Shown one piece after another: positions 33,001-45,000 of a stretch of DNA of 64,000 nt (its first letter is position 1; the number at the start of each line of letters is the position of its first letter). The notes beneath the pieces were generated by a model. The model was given only the letters and a program-made list of their open reading frames with translations, ran no database searches and was not told where the DNA came from. Both the position numbers and the translations under genes were made by a program. This stretch comes from Tyto alba (lineage: Eukaryota > Chordata > Aves > Strigiformes > Tytonidae). Location: positions 7,869,731-7,933,730 of the forward strand of contig NW_024881283.1 of NCBI RefSeq assembly GCF_018691265.1, in the 5' to 3' direction.

Positions 33001-34165
33001 CCCACGATGTTTCAAGAGTGCATGAATAAAGATGTTGTCCTAGTTCTTGCTCCCATGGAAAAATTGTGAAGAAGCTGTTCTGTGGGCCTTTCAGTTGGGG
33101 ACGAGTTAGCAGGATGTGGCCAAAAAAGGGCAGGGAATGTTTACGCATTCATGCAAGTCAAGCCACAGCCCATCTAGATAACATCTCCCTTCCTTGATGC
33201 AGGTATCCTAGTCCTGCTCTAAAAAAAGCAGTAGCCTGTCTTGTGCAAGCTACCTGCAGGTTATGCACAGCTGGAATGCAAGAACATACGCAGGCTGCAA
33301 AAGATCATGTATAGGCATCTTTCTTTTGGAGTCTCAAGAACGGTGGGAATTATGTTTTTCTGTGGTAAACTAGATTTTTGTCATTCCTGCAAAATTTGTA
33401 GAATTGAAGTAGTATGTAAAAATTCTGCTGAAAGTAATGGCTGTGCTCCAAAATATCTGCAGCGTATTGATTTATCTCAGCAGTAATAGAAGGCTCTATT
33501 GGAACTTCTTTTTCATCAAAAGTCCATGCACCCAACTGATAATTCAAAATCTTAAATTTAGTGGTTAAGTAGCTGGGTGTTTAAATTAGGGACTATAATA
33601 GACTGGTCTCTGAAAGCTGAATGTTATCCTTTCTATGTCTTTTAAAGATGTTTAAATGTACAGTATAATGGCTTTATTCAAAGTGGAAATTTTCAATTTA
33701 AATGTTATTTTGAGCTCTCTTCTTGGAAAGAGTGCTGCTTTTTTTTTTTTCTTACTGTTTAGTCTGGGGTAACAGCTTGAAATATGCTCAGAGAAGGGCA
33801 ATTGGATTGATACACATCGCAGCACTGCTACTTGATTTTTTTGGCAGGGATGTTGCAGATTAACATTTTGAAGTACAAAGGGATAAATTTACACATTTTT
33901 AGGACCTAATCACCCATTAATAATTGCTGGTTTTCTCCATTTATCTTGTAACCTGCTTAAAAAGTTTGTAGTCCATTGCTATATTTGTCTAAAGATGCTC
34001 TTACTGATGAGATTATTATAGGAAGGGAAGACTATGTACCCTGTAGTGTGTTTGATCAAAAGATGCTAATGTTTTATTCATACACATCCTTTCTTCTTGA
34101 GTTTTGTGTTCCATCTGTGCAAATAACCCTGTGAATTGGGAATAAAATGTACAAGTTTTGACTAT
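30034..34165 (+). other. SRSF10 3' UTR / downstream region with several poly(A) signals
   Basis: This is non-coding, AT-rich sequence after the SRSF10 stop. Canonical AATAAA motifs lie at 31248-31253, 31916-31921, 33025-33030 and 34141-34146, so alternative polyadenylation with 3' UTRs of about 1.2 to 4.1 kb is possible. A dinucleotide (AG)12 repeat lies at 30201-30225. No gene-like open frame is seen. Confidence 0.55.
30201..30225 (+). repeat. (AG)n microsatellite
   Basis: About twelve uninterrupted AG units lie 170 nt after the SRSF10 stop codon, probably inside its 3' UTR. Because the RNA would carry a purine-rich GA run, of the type SR proteins can bind, it may be more than a neutral microsatellite; that is speculation. 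Confidence 0.9.
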
Positions 34166-35310
34166 AACTTGAGAGCACCTTCTGACTTAATTAATACAGC
34201 CGTAGCCTGTTGGAGATTGATCACCAAGCACTGAATACCCGAGGAAGTTCTTCCCTGTAGCCCAGCGCTGACCCAGTGCCCCAGCCTCAGGGGGAGCAGA
34301 GCGCAAGCGCAACCATCCTCGCCTAAGCTTAAGCAGCATCTCCTCAGAGTAGCTCATCTCCCCAGTCCAGCTTTCCTGGGCAGAGCCAGGCAGCCCCTGA
34401 GCAGGCTTTGGTTTGGGTTGGTGACATCAGTGGTCACCCCTCCCCGCGAGGGCTGCGGGTCAGGAAACCTCCCTGGCGGGGAAGCCACTTCCAGCTTGTT
34501 CTTGAGGCGGCACACAGGGCTCCCAGGCTGCTGGTTCTTACCAGGTAAAAGGAATCTTAAAGTTTCTCAGCAGTTAAGGATAAAAAAGGGGGCAAAGTGT
34601 CAGAACTTCATAGAGGAAACTCCTTGAGCTGCCAAAATTACATAATCCCACATTTTCATTACTGTCTCATAATAAATAGATGCTTTTAGGGGGTGAAAAG
34701 TTTAGTTTATTTAAATTTTTGTTGCTTCCAATTTGTACATATACCATTAATAATTGACAATTTGAAGTTGAGATTAATAATTGACAATTTAAAGTTGAAT
34801 AAACACAATTGTAACTGGGATACAGCTCCTACACTTGTGACAGTCCAGGTCTCACAAAGTTTAAAAACTGCCAATTCCATCATATTTGGAGCAATAGATT
34901 TGTAAACATTTGACCAGCTGCATTTCGAATGTACAGAAAGACATCTCAAAGAACACTTCACAATCTGCGAAATTCCCTTTCAAGTTAAAGCACTTTTAGT
35001 AATTACTGTTTTGAAATAACCTTGGCTTCTGTTACCACAATTGAGTTGTTTCTGTCACAGCACTGACTGCTGTGCGCTGGCACCTGCCCCTGTCCTGAAG
35101 CTGACAGATTGTGGCAAATAGTGGGACCAAATCATGATGCAGCATTCATGCACTGGAGAATCAGAAAACTTAAAATACTTCAGTTTTATCAAGTACCAAA
35201 ACTCAGCCATTTGCATTTCTTGTGAAACAGCTGATTTTGAACACCTGTTTTTCCCATCATTTAATACATACTTCTATACATTCAGAACAAGTATCTTGAA
35301 CTTGAGCAGC
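34166..35310. other. gap between the convergent SRSF10 and PNRC2 3' ends
   Basis: The first 400 bases are moderately GC-rich without a recognisable repeat or frame; the rest is AT-rich. It includes the 27-bp tandem duplication at 34746-34799. On the minus strand, clustered AATAAA-like signals around 35321-35340 could mark the distal PNRC2 3' end. Confidence 0.45.
34746..34799. repeat. two-copy 27-bp tandem repeat
   Basis: Units 34746-34772 and 34773-34799 are adjacent and agree at 25 of 27 positions. They begin ATTAATAATTGACAATTT. The unit is AT-rich and lies in the convergent intergenic region; no role is evident. Confidence 0.85.
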
Positions 35311-36511
35311 TTTTTTTTTTTATTTTTATTATTTTATTAAAAAATTCTAAATAAGCCTCTTTTGCACTGAGTTTACTTTAAAAAATGAGCTCACAACCAA
35401 GTAAAACGTGCATAATCACTGTATGTTAAGTGCAAGGGCACAGCCACAAATATTTTGTGTTTTTTTAAACAAAATATTTTTTTTAAAATCAGGCCATGTA
35501 CTCAACATGGTCATCTTACATTCAGCAGTTTTGTACTAAAAATACTTCTGTGCAGGAAAGCCCAGCATAAATTTACATATGCTACAAAGTTTTACATTTA
35601 TTTACATGGCTCTGTCTTCCCTTACATAATTAAAACATTTTAATACCTGTCACAAGCTACTGAACCTTAAGACAATTATTACAGGGTAACCAATTTAAGA
35701 CCAGTCTAAGTAACTACTCCACTTTTCTTCACAATTTTAAAAACTGATACAAAAACGTATTTTAGAACTCATCAGTGCAATGGGAATACAAAGGATTTTT
35801 TGGCAGTCATCTGGCAACACAATGTCATTAGTTGGCACAGTCAGATTTCAGTGAAGTATTGCTAGAGCTGGAGAGAGGCAGCTACAGATTTGCCTGATGT
35901 GTTCTTCCATCCTTTCAAGAACATGCACCGACGTTTCCTACGCCTCAGTTTTAGTCACAGGCTTGAAATGCTTGTCTGCCAATCCCAGAGTGCCAAATAA
36001 AGCTCACAGGTAAAAACAAGAGAAGAATCTGCTTTACCTCATGCCTAGGTGGGGGTCTCCTGCTCAGCAAATCTGTTCTGCAGTTTTTATTTAGCAAATT
36101 TTACACCAAGTTTGAAAAGCAGCAAAGTACCTGACTAAAGCTTTCAGTGCATTTTTTTCCAGTTAATGCTACATTAAGTTAGGTAAAAGCTGGTTTTCTA
36201 ACACCATACCAGAAGTAGTCACAATTCCAATTTTGGGAGACAGTCCCATTTAATCTTAAAATAAATGGTGACTGTTCAAGGATTTGATGAGATTGATTAT
36301 AGACATTACTTATTTCACAGTGAACACAACACACAACTTTTGAGGTAAAACTTTAGGGCAATATAAACTTCCACCTGCTTCTCTGCCAAGTGAGTACATG
36401 CAGCAAGAAATCTAAGTTCTGTACACCTGCGCATCTGGAGTTAGGAATAACAATTCTCAAATTTGAAACCCTGTAAATTTAAATAACTTTAAAAATATGA
36501 AAAGTTACATC

Positions 36512-36934
36512 TCAAGCCTGGACTTTAAGTAATGTTTTAAGCTGAAATGTCATCATTTCTTTATCAGAAGGTTTAAAAGAAACGGGTACCCAGTGGCTTG
36601 GTGGCTTAGGAAGAACACTTGGTGAGGGTGGCTCACTAAATTTTGCTCCAGCATAGTTCTGATTGGTTTGAGGTGTGAAAAACAGGTTGCGATTCGATAA
36701 AGTAGGACTCCAATTCTGATTATTGGGGAAATGAACATTGTTCTTTCCCCCTTTTTGCATGGCCTGCCATGCACCCGATGAGGAGTTGCATCCGTGTCCT
36801 CTTTCTTTCTTCATATAGGTTTTCATCTGCGAATTCTGGTCTTTATTCTTCTGCCTGTTTTTAAGTTGTTGATGGTTCTTGGTGGTACTTCGAGATTGGG
36901 GAACTGAAATGTTGAATCTTTCTCCACCACCCAT
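36512..36934 (-). CDS. PNRC2: proline-rich nuclear receptor coactivator 2
   Basis: This small adaptor binds nuclear receptors and links DCP1A with UPF1 in nonsense-mediated decay and decapping. The 140-codon frame starts [15 protein letters not shown] and ends [11 protein letters not shown]; human is 139 aa. The SH3-like, proline-rich motif [17 protein letters not shown] is at residues 100-116 and the LxxLL-type box LKTLL at 132-136. I chose the ATG at 36934 because the family starts MGGGE and because its context (A at -3, G at +4) is strong. The open frame runs 18 nt further upstream only to a GTG at the splice acceptor, whose AG lies at 36953-36954 and which opens the exon at 36952. The whole coding region lies in this last exon, as in mammals. 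An upstream spliced exon carries a uORF. SRSF10 converges on it tail to tail. Confidence 0.96.
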   Translation of the reverse strand: MGGGERFNISVPQSRSTTKNHQQLKNRQKNKDQNSQMKTYMKKERGHGCNSSSGAWQAMQKGGKNNVHFPNNQNWSPTLSNRNLFFTPQTNQNYAGAKFSEPPSPSVLPKPPSHWVPVSFKPSDKEMMTFQLKTLLKVQA

Positions 36935-36952
36935 CTTCAACTTAAATGTCAC

Positions 36953-37838
36953 CTGTAAATATGGGGAAAAGTCACTGAAGTTTGCATTACTACTTTTTTT
37001 TTTTTAACAGAAAGTATTTCAGAGAATTTCTGGATTCTAAGCAAGGGGACTAAAATCAGTCTAACCAAAACATATCAATTGAAAGCAGTATTTTTTCTCC
37101 TTTACTGGATGCCACTTCAGTAATACCTAAGAACCTAATGCTCGATTTGAATTCAGGTGAAGGAAACAACTGTTTCTCCTTCAAATTTGGGAAAAAAAGC
37201 TGCAACAATTCAGAGAATTCTAAGTCACTTTGTCTCTTACGTGTTAAAGATGACTATATTTTTGTAGCATATGTAGCATATTCAGTTCTAATTCATGACA
37301 ACTGAATTACAATGCAGCATATCTTCCAAGCGGGAGATTACTGACTCTGTTCTGCTGCTGATGACTGACCAGCAACATCATCTACCAATTCATCCTTCAG
37401 GAACTGTACCCTAGTCCCTGTAACAGTCACAGCCTTCTCTACCTAGCTATGAAAAGCTGATCCTCCAGGAAGCCCAACTCCTAAATACACCACATTCCTC
37501 CTCAACAAAAGGTGTTACTGAAGAATGTGAAAGGTATGTTACTTGCAAAATACAGTGCCAAATTTAAGGTATTAGTATTTACTCCTGAAGACATTTAAAC
37601 CAAGCTTCTTACACCTAAAGATCTGGACAAAGCTTGCACTGATAAAGCCACTCCCTAGGCCTTTTGGTAAACCCAAGAATTACTCTGATAAACCCATAGT
37701 AAACTGAAAACAACCTCAAATGGAAAGCAGCCATTTGTAACTGAACTTCCAAAGCAGACAGCCAGATACTATCACAATGTATTTGGCACCTTCATGCTGA
37801 TTCTCCTACTGAGATTCTCCTCTCCCACTCCCATTTAC
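36953..37838 (-). other. PNRC2 intron before the coding exon
   Basis: On the minus strand this runs from a GTAAAT donor (37838) to a TTTACAG acceptor (36953). It contains one copy (about 37137-37262) of a diverged duplicated block whose partner lies near 38058-38195. No other feature is seen. Confidence 0.6.
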
Positions 37839-38043
37839 CTTTCAGTTGTCTTCTCAGATTCCACACTCTCCAACTCTTGCCCCCTTTCTTGCTTCCAAGC
37901 CTGAAAGAGTAGGTGCTGCCTTTTGCTGGACTCCTTCCTTTGGCTAGGAATAGAAGTTTTCATGGGCTGATTTGCTGTATTCAGCCAGGTAGCCGAGCCC
38001 CACATCGGATTCTCGGCACAGAAGCTCCAAGGGAGAAGTCCCA
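37839..38043 (-). other. PNRC2 5' UTR exon with uORF
   Basis: On the minus strand an acceptor CATTTATGCAG ends at 38044 and a donor GAAAG|GTAAAT follows 37839, defining a 205-nt exon upstream of the PNRC2 coding exon. It carries the first ATG of the exon at 38005, in a weak context (C at -3, T at +4). Spliced to 36952, this frame reads 56 codons (MWGSATWLNTANQPMK...) and stops at TGA 36951-36949, 14 nt before the PNRC2 ATG. The splice sites are seen; use of the exon and translation of the uORF are inferred. Confidence 0.65.
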
Positions 38044-38057
38044 CTGCATAAATGAGA

Positions 38058-38195
38058 ATGAAGCTTGAATTCAGGTTAGGGAAGCAATTGTTTCCCTTTC
38101 AAATTCGGGGAAAAAAAAAAAAAAAAACAACCTGATATTATTCAGAGAACTCAGTCAGTTGTGCCTCATTTGCTAAAGACTACAGTATACTGAAA
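38058..38195. repeat. second copy of a diverged duplicated block in the PNRC2 introns
   Basis: The segment around GAATTCAGGTTAGGGAAGC, CCCTTTCAAATTCGGGG and TTATTCAGAGAACT parallels the one at 37137-37262 (GAATTCAGGTGAAGGAAAC, TCCTTCAAATTTGGG, ACAATTCAGAGAATTC). The copies have the same order and direction, about 920 bp apart. This copy abuts the acceptor of the 5' UTR exon on the minus strand and includes a long A-run. It is either an old local duplication or two copies of an unidentified repeat. Confidence 0.55.
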
Positions 38196-38429
38196 AGGAA
38201 AAAAAAAAAAAAAACACAACAACATAACACACCAAAAGACATGGCAGTATTTATCTATTTACATAAACGTCACCATCACACTTAGTATTTCACGAAGAAT
38301 AGCATTTTTATCATGCTCTCTATATAGCTCAGTATTTTAATAGGCAAGCAAGAACTGTATCTTCTTTCAATAGAGAAAAACTCCACGCACAATGGAAAAT
38401 ACTTTAGGGCGAACGGTTAGGACACTAGC

Positions 38430-39660
38430 GTTTCAGTGCATCGATCGAGCACAAAGAAACCCTCTCCGAAAACTGCCCCTCGGGAAGTCACCCGCCTAAC
38501 CGGGCGCACAGCAGGAAAGCACCGCCCGGGATTACTGCGACCAGATACTGACCCTAAATGTCCCAACACCTCCCATAAAACCAATCGCACCCCCAAATCC
38601 TCCTCCAGCCATTACAACAGAGCTCTGTTTCTCAGCTATCAGCTTCCACCTTCGTTAGCAAAGTAGTTCCTTAACCCTTACACTAATTTCCTGTTTAGCC
38701 TATGGCTCATCCTCTCCTGAAATATTTTAAAGCACTCCAATCTGTTCACCTCCCCCTAACCGATGTGTCATTTTCAGAGTCATCAGCACCCCCCGTCCAT
38801 CCCTCCCCAAAAGCTCCAAGAAGAGCCGCCCATCATCTTTTCCAGCTTTCGCCTTGTTGCGACGGAAACTAAGAGCCGAGAAAACGTCCTTAACACAATC
38901 CAAGCTGCTGTTTGCTCCCACCGGAGCGGCCCTCAAGAGGCTCGGCGCTTGCCACAGCTCCATCTGTTTGTCTCCAAGCTTTCTTCCTCCTCTTACCTAC
39001 AACTCCCGTCCCTCGCCCCGCCTGACCCCTCGGGGAGCCGGGAACCCCCGTCCTCACTCCCCCAACAATGGAGTAGCCCAGCGAGCACAACATGGCGGCG
39101 ACAGCGCTCGGCCCTTCCCGCACCGCTCCTCCCTTACCGACTTCTGTCCGTCTTGTTTGCCCACAAGCACAGACACACACACAGGGGCTTTTAGGCACCG
39201 ACCCCGCTGTTCCTCCGCCGACACTCTCCGACACCGCCCCCCCCCCTCAAAGCACAGACCGAACCGCTCCACCAGCTCGCTGCCCCTCCAGCTCCCACAC
39301 AAAATGGCGGCCGCTTCCCTACGCCGTATAACACCCTCACCCTCCTCCCCCCTCCCCTCACCGCCCTGCTACAGCCAATGGGAGCGCGCTGCCCGCTCCA
39401 TCCGCCAATGGGAGCTAAGCCCCGCCTGTTGCCAGGAGGGGTCGGGGCAGACTGGCCTCCGCGGGGCCGCCGTTTGAATCTCCTCAGCGCAGGGCAGCTC
39501 GGGAGCGCGGCCGTCCCGGGGCCGCGGCCCTTTGTCCCGGGGCCGGTCCTGCCGCCGAGCACGGCCCGAGGGTCCCCGGCCTGCGCTCCCCCAACCCTCC
39601 CCCGGCCACGCAGACAGCTTCCCCAGCCTCGCTCGGGAATTAACAAGACAAAAGGTGAGG
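38430..39660 (-). promoter_or_regulatory. CpG-rich promoter and first-exon region of PNRC2
   Basis: This GC- and CpG-rich block lies upstream of PNRC2. Two CCAAT boxes in identical GCCAATGGGAG contexts lie at 39375-39379 and 39405-39409, 30 bp apart, the spacing often seen for paired NF-Y sites. A YY1-like AAAATGGCGGC lies at 39301-39311 and another ATGGCGGC near 39091. Candidate minus-strand first-exon donors are GTAAGG (39137-39132) and GTAAGA (38996-38991). The transcription start is probably near 39300; a divergent transcript on the plus strand cannot be excluded. Confidence 0.7.
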
Positions 39661-42600
39661 GAGGAGGGGTGGGGGGGTAGGGGGTGGAAGGGGTGTTCCC
39701 GTGCCAGCTGCCGCTTGGGGGTTCAAAGAGGTAAAATAATAAAAAAAAAAAAGCACCAAACAAAACAAAACAAAACAAACCTAAAACACACCACCCCCCT
39801 CTGGCTGTAAGAGGGATCCCGGGAGCGGAACAGCGAACAAAGAGCAAAATCCAGCCCCGCAGAGATCCCCCCTCAGCTTTCAGATCTCCCAGCGTGGGGT
39901 TCTTTTAGCCCGTACCCCACACCTGCATTCATTTAAATTAATTCAACATTTTAATTATGAAAAATAATTTAGAGATCTCTTTAAATGTCAACATGTAGGG
40001 AAATGCATGAAGGGAAAAACTTCCACAGGTATAAACTACTGTTGTAGGAAGGAGGAAGGGACTCAAAACTGCAGAGCCCCTGGCTCTGTCTGCTATGTGT
40101 TTATATTCACATACCATTATTTTGCCTCAAGGGATTGTTTCTACCGAAATCCAGGAGATTGGGCGTTTACCATGTGCAGGCTGAATGAAAATTACATGTA
40201 CATAAGAAACCTGCACACTTAAGAGAGCTCCTGGCTCCCTGTCAACCACTGAGGGGCCAACCAAGCACTGAACACTGAATTAAGGGTCATAAAAAGGAAT
40301 CTCAAAAGGAAATTAAAAGCAACTAATTCAGTTTAAACACCAGGCAGAGGGAAGCACTTAACAACAAACAGTCAGAGTTTTAAATTTTGAGATATAGACA
40401 GACACCTTGAGTTCAGTGAGGTACCCTGCATTTTTAGCTACAGAATTAAAAAATTACTCATCTCCTTTATCTGTAAACCATTTAAAACAGCTGGTTTCTT
40501 ACTCACCAGCACCTAATATTACAGGGCTTTGACCCACCACAGGGTCTTCAGGCACTAACAGGACAAAGGCAAGTACTCCAAAGAGAAGCTGCATCTTTAA
40601 GAAGTTTGTATTTCATTATGCAGTGTTATTGAAAAAGATATGGTATGTTTTAATATACAAGATGTGTTGACATAACTAAACCCAGACCTTTGTTCATATT
40701 CTTTATTGTATGTTTGCATAAATCAAGCTGAGATTAGTTTGTTTTCCTCCCTTTGCTTTGTGTTTCTTGGCACAATGTTATGGCTAAGATCCTCTTAGTA
40801 GCTTTCATTTAGCTAGAAGACAACAGTATCTGCTGTAACCAATTAAGCCTTGAAATTCCTCTAATCATCTCAAACTACTATAATGCACATCAGCAGATTT
40901 TTGCTTTGGTTCTATCTTTAGTGTGTTTATATCTGCTAAAACTATCATCTCATCTCAGTGTGTAGATGTTTTTAAGTCAGGACATATCACAGATTTGGAA
41001 ATAGCTTTTCACTGGCTGCAAATGTGCTCTCGTCTGGGGAACAAAACAACCGTGTACTTTTCCAGTCAGATCAAGGATGACACAAGGTCTGGCAGTTGTT
41101 CCTCACTATCTTTTAGATATTTCAAAATACATCTTGTCTTTCAGAATTTTTTTTTTTTGGGTCAGGCTGACACATTTAGCCAGAGGGAAGCAGGAAATGT
41201 CAATGATAAACCAGTTCTGTACTTGTGCAGAAGCTGTTTCACTGAAACACACCAGGAAGCCAGTTGAATGCTACACTAAAATTGTGTCATTCAAAGTTCA
41301 AGCTGGAACACAAGGGGTATTTTTTAAATCAAAAGGGCAGGCAGTCCAAAATATCCAAACCACCACAATGCCCAACTTGCAAGCAAAGAGAAAGTTACCC
41401 ATGCTTCACACTTCAGCTGCTAAAACCTTAGGCAGGTTTCCTTGCCTGCAGTGGAAGAAAAGGTGATATTCCCAGAGCTACAACCACCCTAACATGTACA
41501 GAGGCACTCAAGTGCCTGCTATGTCCTGAGGATACAGCACAGACTCAGTCCCAGGGTTCAGTCTTAATTCCTTATCATCAATATCTAAGATTCCTTCAAG
41601 AGAAGCTACTTCATTCCCTCAAATACCAATTTTTAAACCCTCTTTCTTTTTTCAGTGGCCTCAACAGAAGACTTCTTGTTACAAAGCCTCTGGCACTATA
41701 TTCACTTCAGTTACGCATGGGCAGACTGTCTGGGCTGCAGCGAGATGTGAGCTGCCTCCAGGAGCAGCTTATGCCCACCGTTGCTGCCACTCAGCCCTCC
41801 ATCTGCTAAAGACAAGGTCCAAGAGGCAATGCCCTTAAACATGCTACTTGAGCAGGGCAGTACCTCCAAACCTGACTTTGCTACGCATTGCCACGTGGCA
41901 ACACAGACTCAATGACCTCAGCTCCACTACACCTTTGCTACACGTTCTTATAACCTATTGTACATTTTCTATTGTGCAACTGTCTGCTCAGTCTGGATTA
42001 TTCTGCTTCCTCCAGGTAATCCAAGACCAACTGCAATAACTTCTGAGTTTCCTCATGTTCCCAGGCATCTAGTTTCTTCAGTAGTATCTACATTACTCAA
42101 ATCCTCCTCTCATCCCTCCACTATACTTTTGCTGCCACAGTGACAACAACCCAAGGTTTTCCCTAGCCACTATTATTTTTCACTTGGCATCTCCATTCCC
42201 TCTTACAGCAAGTGTTAACAGCCTCCCAGGGAAGCGGCTCCATCTGTGCTGGCATTGCAACAACTAGCAATTTGCACAGAAGTTGCAGCGAAGACAGAGT
42301 CCCCAGAGCTTCATTAGCCACAAACTTAAATGCTTCCAGCTGTGATCAAGATGGATCTAACCATGCACATATTCACACCAAAGCATTTCAGTGGAACTAC
42401 CTACTGATGGATACTGCAGGAAGTAAGCAGCACAAATGAATCATTTGTTAAGTCAATAGTGAACCATCACCCCAGTTTTATTCCACAGGTGACCAGCTTC
42501 CGGTGGTACGTGATTTTTAGAGCCATAAAAAGTAAACACCTTGGGGTTACTAAGAATCCCATGACACATTTCAAGCTAGTTAGATGTTTTCATCTGAGCC

Positions 42601-45000
42601 AAATATTAACTGGGGTAACAATCTACCTAAGATTTCCTCCTGTGGGGAATACATTGAGTTTGTATTTTCTTAAAAATCTGCTCAAAGTAGTGAGTATACA
42701 GTAACATTTAGAATATCCTTTATTGTATTTAGCAGAGTACCCCTGTTTCTCAATTAAAATAAAGCTCAGGAAATCCACAGCAGTGATCTACAGAAATTAA
42801 GTGGATATTTAAATCTCCCCAACATAAAATAGAGAAGAGGTACAAGGCAAGCACCCCAACAATTCAATAAAACTATGTGCTTTAATTGCTTAAAGCTCCT
42901 TTTAAGTCTGTTGTTAAATAAAGCAGAGGCAGGATACCTAAAGATACTTTCTATATAAGCTGTAGATGTGAATTAAGTCAGTGTCCATCAGTACCCAAGT
43001 TGCTTCATCACCAGAATAAGAGATTCTTCCTCTGTGCTGCTGAAGCCAGTTACATGCTCAGGAGTATTTCTGAGAACGTACCTCCCATGCATGACTGCAG
43101 CATGCACATTTGTATATATACATATACACAGAACAAAACAAACTCAGTAACGAGAGTAAGAACACCATGGAGACACACAGATCATTGGAGATCAGTCATC
43201 CAGGCCCTGAGCTTTATGACCCAGGGGGGTTTAAAGGGCTTGTGCGAAAGCAGCTTCATTGATGAACTTTGTAAATAAAAGCACATCCAGGCATGACTCC
43301 TGAGTCACACCCTGTAGGTTTTCTGTCTCTACAGCTCTTTGTTCAAATCCACACCAGTAGAGAGTCACAAAAGCCTGCAGGAACCTTCGGCCCATTTAAG
43401 TCAATATACCAGTTTCATACCCTATCAGCAGGAGAAACATTTCCACCTTCAACCCACTTCACAGCACAAGAGTAAGCAGAGGTGTTCCCCAGCAGGTCAG
43501 CTCACCCAGGGCACAGGCACTGCCCTTACAGGGATAGATGGCAAAGTCATCAGCCAAGCCCTGCTTTGCTCACATGAGCTATGCTATACAAGAGACTAAA
43601 TTTGGTTTCTTTCCAAGTGTTTCCTCTAAGAATGCAGTAAAAAGTCACACTGGCTCTCTGATTCACACCTTATCAACATGAGCAGTGCCTCCACCCTCAG
43701 CCCTGTATGGGCCACTCAATTTTCAAATTCAGCCCCACCAAAGTCAGGGAAATACAAACAAGTCACTGTCCTCCCACAACACATAACCAGCTTTCTGCAA
43801 GCGCTAGTGACTAAGTGCCCCATCACGAGCTGTGTCCTAACAGCAGCCCCAGGGGTTGTTTCCTGCTGCTCAGGAAACAGAGACACTAACACCTGAGCAA
43901 GACCAAGCTCATGAACCCTTTTCCCCACAGCTTTTCTTTGAGCTTTCCCTCTAGCACACTGCAGGACCAGAGCTAACAGCTCACACAGCCCCAGCCCATC
44001 CTGCACCCCAGCAAGCTGGGGTGCCCCTGGCCCTCCACCAGCCAGACACCTCTGCAGCCAGAGCTAGTACCTGTATAAGGTCTGCAGGGCAGGCTCCCTT
44101 CCAAGGTCATCTTCCCCCCCCTTACCAGTTCTGCTCAGCCTTAGTCACTTGGAGAGATCTAGTATAGCTACTAGCAGCAAGACAAGAAATACAAACTGCT
44201 GCTAAGACTATCCTGAAGAGTTTAAGCAAAACCCCACACTACTATCTACAGAACTACCCAGTTATACCTGGCTGTGCTTCTGGCTTAAATACTATAAAAA
44301 TCAGGTGCACTGAATTCAGGCAACCCCACCCAGCTGGGCAAGAGGCAATTTAAAGCCCACCCAGCCAAGGCAGTCTCTTAGAGCCCTCTTTCAGTGATGG
44401 TGTGCTTTTAGTTCCCAATAGTTATGAGTTGACTGTACTTCTGCTCAGTGCAAGCAGGCAAAACTACAAAAGCAGAACATGACCTTTATGGGAATGTAAA
44501 GCTGATTATTGATCCCAAATGTTGATCTTGGTATGGGGGATTTCCCAAAGTGGAGCTATTCACAGCTGTGTTAGATGCAGCTGATGCCAAGGGAAAAAAT
44601 CCAAGTCAGAGGGGAACAAAAGGCCCTTACGTTACAGAAGTCAGCCTTTAATGGTTTTCTTTTACTCTGGCAGGACAACTTTTGCTATAAAAGAGAGTCC
44701 AGAAACCAAATTACAAGCTTCTAGCTATGCTGCAGTAATAATGTTTCTTTCTTATATCACACACTCCTTTGACAGAGCAGATCTCTCTGCAGATAAAGGA
44801 AACTTAGGTCTGTATTTCACAGGATCTTGCTGGATGTGAAGCTGTGACAGCAGGGAATATTTTGGGGCTGAGTGCTGCTTTTCTAACTCAGGACTAGTAT
44901 AAAGTATCTTTCTGGTTTTCAATAGCTCTTTACAGTCTTGTGTTTTTTATTGCAAAGGAAAATTTGTCCATAGAAACCGAAAAGGAAGCTGTTATTTTTT
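39661..45000. other. gene-free region, PNRC2 promoter to mid-interval
   Basis: No coding exon, CR1 copy or RNA gene was recognised. Open frames are short, overlap on both strands and resemble no family. A (CAAAA)n microsatellite lies at about 39757-39780 behind an A-run at 39741-39752, and an alternating TATA/TACA palindromic tract lies near 43112-43129. Confidence 0.45.

Noticed and set aside
34226..34560. GC-rich block with a CR1-like word (GAAGTTCTTCCCTGTAG) after SRSF10.
   Set aside because: Only one short word matches; the remaining sequence does not follow the CR1 consensus on either strand.
36935..36952. Six-residue N-terminal extension of PNRC2 starting at 36952.
   Set aside because: The first codon is GTG directly at the splice acceptor; the conserved family start MGGGE is the ATG at 36934.
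38854..39847. Open frames of over 200 residues on both strands at the PNRC2 promoter.
   Set aside because: They are low-complexity products of GC-rich promoter DNA, overlapping each other in several frames.
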